Assembly (NCBI GenBank): GCA_035293765.1
Contig: DATGMF010000013.1
Span: forward strand, 1 to 64,000
Length of the DNA: 64,000 nucleotides
Reading direction: 5' to 3'
Source of the DNA: DASRHT01 sp035293765
GTDB lineage: Bacteria > Chloroflexota > Ktedonobacteria > Ktedonobacterales > Ktedonobacteraceae
The translations under genes were made by a program, and so were the position numbers. The notes under the pieces were generated by a model. The model had not been told where the DNA came from and did not search any database. It was given only the letters and a program-made list of their open reading frames with translations. Numbering within the stretch: the first letter of the stretch is position 1; every line of letters begins with the position of its first letter. Of the stretch, positions 60,103-64,000 are shown in pieces.

Positions 60103-62052
60103 GTGGTAACTAAAAAAGATGAGTTACTGGGACAAACGCTCGGGACATGTACACTTGAGCGTCTGCTTGGACGTGGTGGTATGGGTGTAGTGTACCTGGC
60201 GCAGCAAGCACGACCACGGCGCACAGTTGCCGTCAAGGTTCTTATGCCTGGTACAATGTTTGAGCAAAAGTCTCGATCCGAATTTCTGGCACGTTTCCGG
60301 CGCGAAGCCGATGCCATCGCAGCCCTGGATCATGTCAATATTATGCCGATCTATGCATACGGCGAACAGGAGGACCTGGCCTATCTCGTCATGCCCTATG
60401 TCACCGGGGGAACGCTGCGCCAACTGCTGGAGCAACGCGGGGTATTGCCATTAAATGAGGCCGTCCCCATTATCGAACAGGCTGCCGCCGCTCTCGATTG
60501 CGCGCACGCCCAGGGCATCATTCACCGCGACCTCAAGCCCGGCAATATCCTTTTTCATGCCGATGGCAGAGTGCTGCTGGCAGATTTTGGCCTTGCCAAA
60601 GTGCTCAAGGATGTGCAAGAGCAGGATAATTCAGGGCAAACAGCTTTAACGAGCGCGGGAACAATCATTGGCACGCCCGAGTATCTTTCGCCCGAGCAAG
60701 GCATGGGCCACGAGGTCGATCCACGCACCGATGTCTACTCGCTGGGCATCGTGCTCTTCCAGATGCTGAGCGGCTGCCTCCCCTTTACCGGGGTCTCACC
60801 TGTGGCTATTGCTATCAAGCATACACTGGAGGAGCCCCCTTCGCTTTGCCAGGTGAACCCGAACATTCCACATAGCGTTGCAGCAGTGGTAATGAAGGCC
60901 ATTGCGAAGAAGCCGGAGCAGCGCTATTCAAGAGCAGGCGAACTCGCCCGTGCGCTGCGGGCCGCGGTCTCCCCCGCCCATGCCACCCAACAAATGCCTG
61001 CGTTGCCGGAGAGCACCAAAGAGCGCGTGGTCGCGGTAACGCTCGCCGATGACGCCGCTATGCCAGAAATACCAACGATCAGATATCAAGAGGACATGCA
61101 TGCTGCTCTGACTGAGGCCGCGCCGCGCCTGGTAACTCCCGACCCTGTCGCTCAGCCCACTGTCATCACCCATGCGGATGTCACTATCGCCGAGAACGCG
61201 GCCACTCCAGTCACCGAACGACCCGTACAACCTGCGCCAGCCATCACAGCTATGCCTATTCAGCCAGCGCCGACCTATCAACCTGCAACGCCACGCACAC
61301 ACCCTCAACCGATAAGAATAAGACTCTTAGCGGGCCTGCTGGCAATGGCGCTGATCGTCGGAGGATTGGCAGCCTACCTGCATTTCCAGGGTAGTCCAAA
61401 AACAGCTCCGCATAGTTCAGCAGGCACTCGGGCGAGTACTGCCCCGGCAACAAAGACGCCACCTCCCCTGCCAGATGCGCTTGTCGCCGTAGGTCCCCTG
61501 CTTTACGGGACCGCCTTACCAGGCGCGACTTGCGATACCCTGGGAGGCCAGTGGGAGAGCGCGGGCAGCGTCAAGGTCAACTGCGGCTCAGACGCGACGG
61601 CAATCACCAATACCGGCAGTGCTCCGGCAGGCATCATCCTGAAAACGCTGGTTCAGGGCAAGCCAATACCGGATAACTACGTCATTCAGGTGCAGGCCAT
61701 CGTCAATCCGGCATCATATAGCGACTTCGGAGTCTTTTTCCGTTATCAAGCGGCGGCACCGCCAGGCACATACGCATTTCTGGTCAACGCAGCCAACTCG
61801 TGGAAGGCCAACATCTACGAGAGCGGAACGGGGAATGTCGTTACCTTTGTTAACTTGCCGCTAGTGGGGAAAGTGGAGGGAACCATTACGCTCGATATCA
61901 TCGTACAGGGCAACAGTTTCACCTTCTACGTGAACCATGTTTGGCAAGGCCATGTCGAGAGCAGCGCATATAAAAGCGGTGCAATAGGGCTTGCCGTGGA
62001 TGCAGGCGCTACAGTCTCCTTCAAAAATCTGGCGATTTACGCTTTACCTTAA
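60103..62052 (+). CDS. Ser/Thr protein kinase with extracellular LamG-like domain
   Basis: 649 aa from a GTG with GGAGAGG upstream. PknB-type kinase (about 15-290): Gly loop LLGRGGMGVVYLA, Lys45 (TVAVKV), catalytic HRDLKPGN (about 139-146), DFGLAK (about 161) and an APE-type TPEYLSPEQ. A Pro/Thr/Ala-rich linker (about 300-400), one membrane helix (about 404-426) and an outer domain (about 450-649) with a beta-sandwich pattern (FGVFFRYQ, ITLDIIVQGNSFTFYVNH, GAIGLAVDAG) like the 3-keto-disaccharide hydrolase/concanavalin fold follow. The outer domain may sense a wall sugar or other ligand. Confidence 0.92.
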   Translation: MVTKKDELLGQTLGTCTLERLLGRGGMGVVYLAQQARPRRTVAVKVLMPGTMFEQKSRSEFLARFRREADAIAALDHVNIMPIYAYGEQEDLAYLVMPYVTGGTLRQLLEQRGVLPLNEAVPIIEQAAAALDCAHAQGIIHRDLKPGNILFHADGRVLLADFGLAKVLKDVQEQDNSGQTALTSAGTIIGTPEYLSPEQGMGHEVDPRTDVYSLGIVLFQMLSGCLPFTGVSPVAIAIKHTLEEPPSLCQVNPNIPHSVAAVVMKAIAKKPEQRYSRAGELARALRAAVSPAHATQQMPALPESTKERVVAVTLADDAAMPEIPTIRYQEDMHAALTEAAPRLVTPDPVAQPTVITHADVTIAENAATPVTERPVQPAPAITAMPIQPAPTYQPATPRTHPQPIRIRLLAGLLAMALIVGGLAAYLHFQGSPKTAPHSSAGTRASTAPATKTPPPLPDALVAVGPLLYGTALPGATCDTLGGQWESAGSVKVNCGSDATAITNTGSAPAGIILKTLVQGKPIPDNYVIQVQAIVNPASYSDFGVFFRYQAAAPPGTYAFLVNAANSWKANIYESGTGNVVTFVNLPLVGKVEGTITLDIIVQGNSFTFYVNHVWQGHVESSAYKSGAIGLAVDAGATVSFKNLAIYALP

Positions 62053-62068
62053 AAATACCAGTTTGCAA

Positions 62069-62094
62069 GCCCTGTCTCTGGTCGGAGACAGGGC
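62069..62094 (+). terminator. Terminator after the kinase gene
   Basis: GCCCTGTCTC / GAGACAGGGC, a 10-bp perfect stem with a 6-nt loop and CTTTAT after it, 17 bp past the stop. A classical Rho-independent terminator. Confidence 0.85.
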
Positions 62095-62125
62095 CTTTAT
62101 CATAGTTTCAGTATGATCACTACAC

Positions 62126-63139
62126 TTACGAAACGGTCTGGTTGGTGTACGCCTGGGTGACATCCTTCACCGGCGCGATCATCTTCTCCAGCGCCAGGAA
62201 TTGCGCCGTCGCCTCCCAGGTGGCACTATCGTTATAGCCAGGAGGGCCATTGCCCTGCCACAGCGGGATCGTGGCCTGGAGCACGCTCAAAGCCTGGGCG
62301 GCATCCATGCCCTGCACATAGCTCTTGCTGATCTCCACCGCTCCCGATGGGTCCGCGATCACATCCTTCAACCCCTTGAGCGTGGCCTGGACGAAGCTGC
62401 GTACCATCTGCGGCTGATTACGATACGTCTCTTCCGTTGTCACAATTCCATTAGAGACAAGCGGCTGATAGTTCGATACGTCAAAGGTGCGCACCGGGAA
62501 TCCGCGCTTATTTAGCTGCAACGGCTCGTTATTTGCGTAGCCCATGACCGCGTCAACTTTGTGCCCGATGAGCGCCGCCACCTGCGTAAACCCAATCGAC
62601 TGCACCTTTACGTCCGATAAGGTGAGATTTGCCTTGTTGAGGAGCGCCAGCAGGCCGGTATAGGTCGAGCCAAAGGGGCCGGGAACGCCGATGGTATGCC
62701 CTTTGATATCGGCCAGTGCCTTAATAGGAGAATCGGCGGGCACGATCAGGCTGACAGGATATTTCTGGAAAATCGTGCTCACGCTGATCACTTTCACATT
62801 TTTGTCGCGCGCCACCAGCATCTCATCGCCGCCCGCAAAGACAAAGTCGCTTTTGCCGGCAACCATTGAGCCGATCAGATCGGGGACGACGCCGTGATTG
62901 AAGGTCACATTCAGCCCGGCAGCTTTATAGTATCCTTTGCTTTGCGCCACATAAAACGGGGCGAACTGGATATCAGGAATATAGCCCAGTCCGATGGAAA
63001 CGTTTTTAGCGGCAGGCGAGGAGTTTGTAGCGTTACCACTGCCGGGCGCAGTCCCTCCACATGCCGCTAGCAAGAGAGCAAGTAGTAGCAGAGGAGACAA
63101 AAGAGACAGCAATATGGATGAGCGCAGACGAATTGACAT
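62126..63139 (-). CDS. ABC transporter substrate-binding lipoprotein, NMT1/SsuA type
   Basis: 337 aa from the ATG with GGAGAG 8 nt upstream. A signal peptide with lipobox (LALLLAACGG) points to a lipid-anchored extracellular protein. The mature part (IGLGYIPDIQFAPFYVAQSK, LADIKGHTIGVPGPFGSTY, AALIGHKVDAVMGY) is the NMT1/THI5-like fold that binds thiamine precursors, sulfonates, nitrate or riboflavin. The ligand cannot be read. The permease gene lies upstream in the same direction; the ATPase is outside the window. Confidence 0.92.
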   Translation of the reverse strand: MSIRLRSSILLSLLSPLLLLALLLAACGGTAPGSGNATNSSPAAKNVSIGLGYIPDIQFAPFYVAQSKGYYKAAGLNVTFNHGVVPDLIGSMVAGKSDFVFAGGDEMLVARDKNVKVISVSTIFQKYPVSLIVPADSPIKALADIKGHTIGVPGPFGSTYTGLLALLNKANLTLSDVKVQSIGFTQVAALIGHKVDAVMGYANNEPLQLNKRGFPVRTFDVSNYQPLVSNGIVTTEETYRNQPQMVRSFVQATLKGLKDVIADPSGAVEISKSYVQGMDAAQALSVLQATIPLWQGNGPPGYNDSATWEATAQFLALEKMIAPVKDVTQAYTNQTVS

Positions 63140-63198
63140 CGGCGTGTTCTCTCCTAAATCGAAGTTAAATTTACACATATGGCTAAGTGCATTTCCAC

Positions 63199-63226
63199 TT
63201 GACATCTTCAGGCCTGGTGTTATACT
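63199..63226 (+). promoter_or_regulatory. Consensus sigma-70 promoter pointing into the permease gene
   Basis: TTGACA (63199-63204), 16-bp spacer, TATACT (63221-63226) on the plus strand, in the gap between two minus-strand genes. It faces the permease 3' end, so it would make an antisense or small RNA. A hairpin (TTTCGACCCGC / GCGGGATCGAAA, one bulge) follows at about 63262-63287. Confidence 0.5.
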
Positions 63227-63287
63227 TCCCCTCAAGGGAGGCAGCAGGAGCTGGTGGCTATTTCGACCCGCTTGCGGGATCGAAACG

Positions 63288-64000
63288 CTAGTAGGCAGCT
63301 TGCGCCCATTTTACCAGTAACCAGGTCGAGCTGTAATAGATGGTCGCCAGCACTGCCAGCACGATCAGCGTCGCGAACAACAATGGCGTGTTATACTGGT
63401 GCAGCCCCACCATCGCCAGCGAACCCAATCCCTGGTCGCCGCCACTGACGAATTCGCCCACGAGCGCCCCCGTAATCGATAGGGTAAAGCCTGTGCGAAT
63501 GGCTGCCAGAATGGCAGGCTGAGCAAGGGGAAACTCGATATGAGCCAGCATCGACCAGCCTGATGCGCCTTCAACACGAGCCGCATCGATCAGGGTACGA
63601 TCAATGGTTTCGATACCTAGCACAGTATTGATCACCATCGGGAAGAGGACGACCAGCATGCAGAGAAACAGGGTCGGCATCTGCCCATAGCCCAGCCAGA
63701 TGATGAGCACGGGCGCAATCACAATCGCCGGGATCGCCTGGCCCGCCGACAGGTAGGGCTGGATAGCCGTCGCAAGCAGGCGCGACTTAGCTAAAGCATA
63801 ACCTAATGGCAGGGCAATAATCACAGCTAGCAGAAAGCCCCCCACGCTCTCCTGTACGGTCACTAAGGTATTACTCAGATACATGCCGGAGCCGATGCCA
63901 TTTGATAATGCCGTAAAAACATCCGCGGGCGCGGGCAGCAGCAGGGCATTGATATGCCCAAAAGTCGTGCCTGAGTACCAGATTGCCAGCAGCAGTAGCC
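63288..64000 (-). CDS. ABC transporter permease, SsuC/ThiX-like (5' end outside window)
   Basis: Partial; the frame stays open past base 64000. The visible 237 residues hold about five membrane segments (VGGFLLAVIIALPLGYALA, AIPAIVIAPVLIIWLGYG) and the cytoplasmic loop EFPLAQPAILAAIRTGFTLS that contacts the ATPase, as in the BPD_transp_1 family. It pairs with the downstream NMT1-type binding protein. Confidence 0.92.
   Translation of the reverse strand, partial: LLLLAIWYSGTTFGHINALLLPAPADVFTALSNGIGSGMYLSNTLVTVQESVGGFLLAVIIALPLGYALAKSRLLATAIQPYLSAGQAIPAIVIAPVLIIWLGYGQMPTLFLCMLVVLFPMVINTVLGIETIDRTLIDAARVEGASGWSMLAHIEFPLAQPAILAAIRTGFTLSITGALVGEFVSGGDQGLGSLAMVGLHQYNTPLLFATLIVLAVLATIYYSSTWLLVKWAQAAY

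Noticed and set aside
63140..63287. TPP riboswitch upstream of the NMT1-type binding protein
   Set aside because: The CTGAGA and the second conserved TPP block are not found on the minus strand.

Overview
The window looks like a chromosomal segment of a Ktedonobacteria-type member of the Chloroflexota. This rests on gene content, not on a marker gene. It has a PknB-type kinase with a large outer domain, a MalT/LAL regulator ending in a BTAD domain, an Os1348-like small protein, a TIR/NB-ARC/TPR protein, a class II ribonucleotide reductase with inteins, and many short dispersed repeats of moderate GC.

Bases 1-14,000 (minus strand) hold a non-ribosomal peptide cluster: MFS exporter, ABC ATPase, FtsX/MacB permease, then two NRPS genes joined by a TAATG stop/start overlap. 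The second NRPS runs off the left edge. Adenylation codes read by eye suggest X (perhaps Leu)-Ser-Asn as the first three residues. Divergent from it (14.4-20.1 kb, plus) are a large LAL/BTAD regulator, a 68-aa single-pass membrane peptide, an Os1348/NHLP-like 71-aa protein, a LuxR-type regulator and a SAM methyltransferase. Some of these may belong to the same cluster or form a second peptide system.

Bases 20-28 kb are mixed: a universal stress protein with an ArsB/SLC13-like transporter, an esterase, a tRNA gene split by about 140 nt, a GNAT acetyltransferase, a MITE-like element with a 9-bp target duplication, an O-methyltransferase, an FAD oxidoreductase, a PHP hydrolase carrying an in-frame repeat insertion, and a DUF35 protein. 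A TIR/NB-ARC/TPR protein follows at 28.1-30.8 kb.

Bases 31.4-42.7 kb (minus) hold a complete-looking UMP operon in the order pyrB-carA-carB-flavoprotein-pyrC-pyrE-pyrF. It starts from a near-consensus promoter with an attenuator-like leader. No pyrD is present. Its place is held by an SdhA/FrdA-like flavoprotein, which is a candidate non-homologous dihydroorotate dehydrogenase. A three-copy 66-bp hairpin repeat separates pyrC from pyrE.

Bases 42.7-64 kb carry two unknown coupled genes, a ThDP enzyme, a PNPOx-like protein, RidA, a phosphoesterase, an M50 protease, CinA, the two-intein NrdJ, an APC permease with a copper amine oxidase, a duplicated-domain unknown protein, a Ser/Thr kinase, and part of an NMT1/SsuA-type ABC uptake system.

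Three observations recur. Short repeat families are inserted in frame in several ORFs. A hairpin with a conserved loop and a freely varying but paired stem occurs at two loci. Leader or intergenic hairpins suggest RNA-level control.
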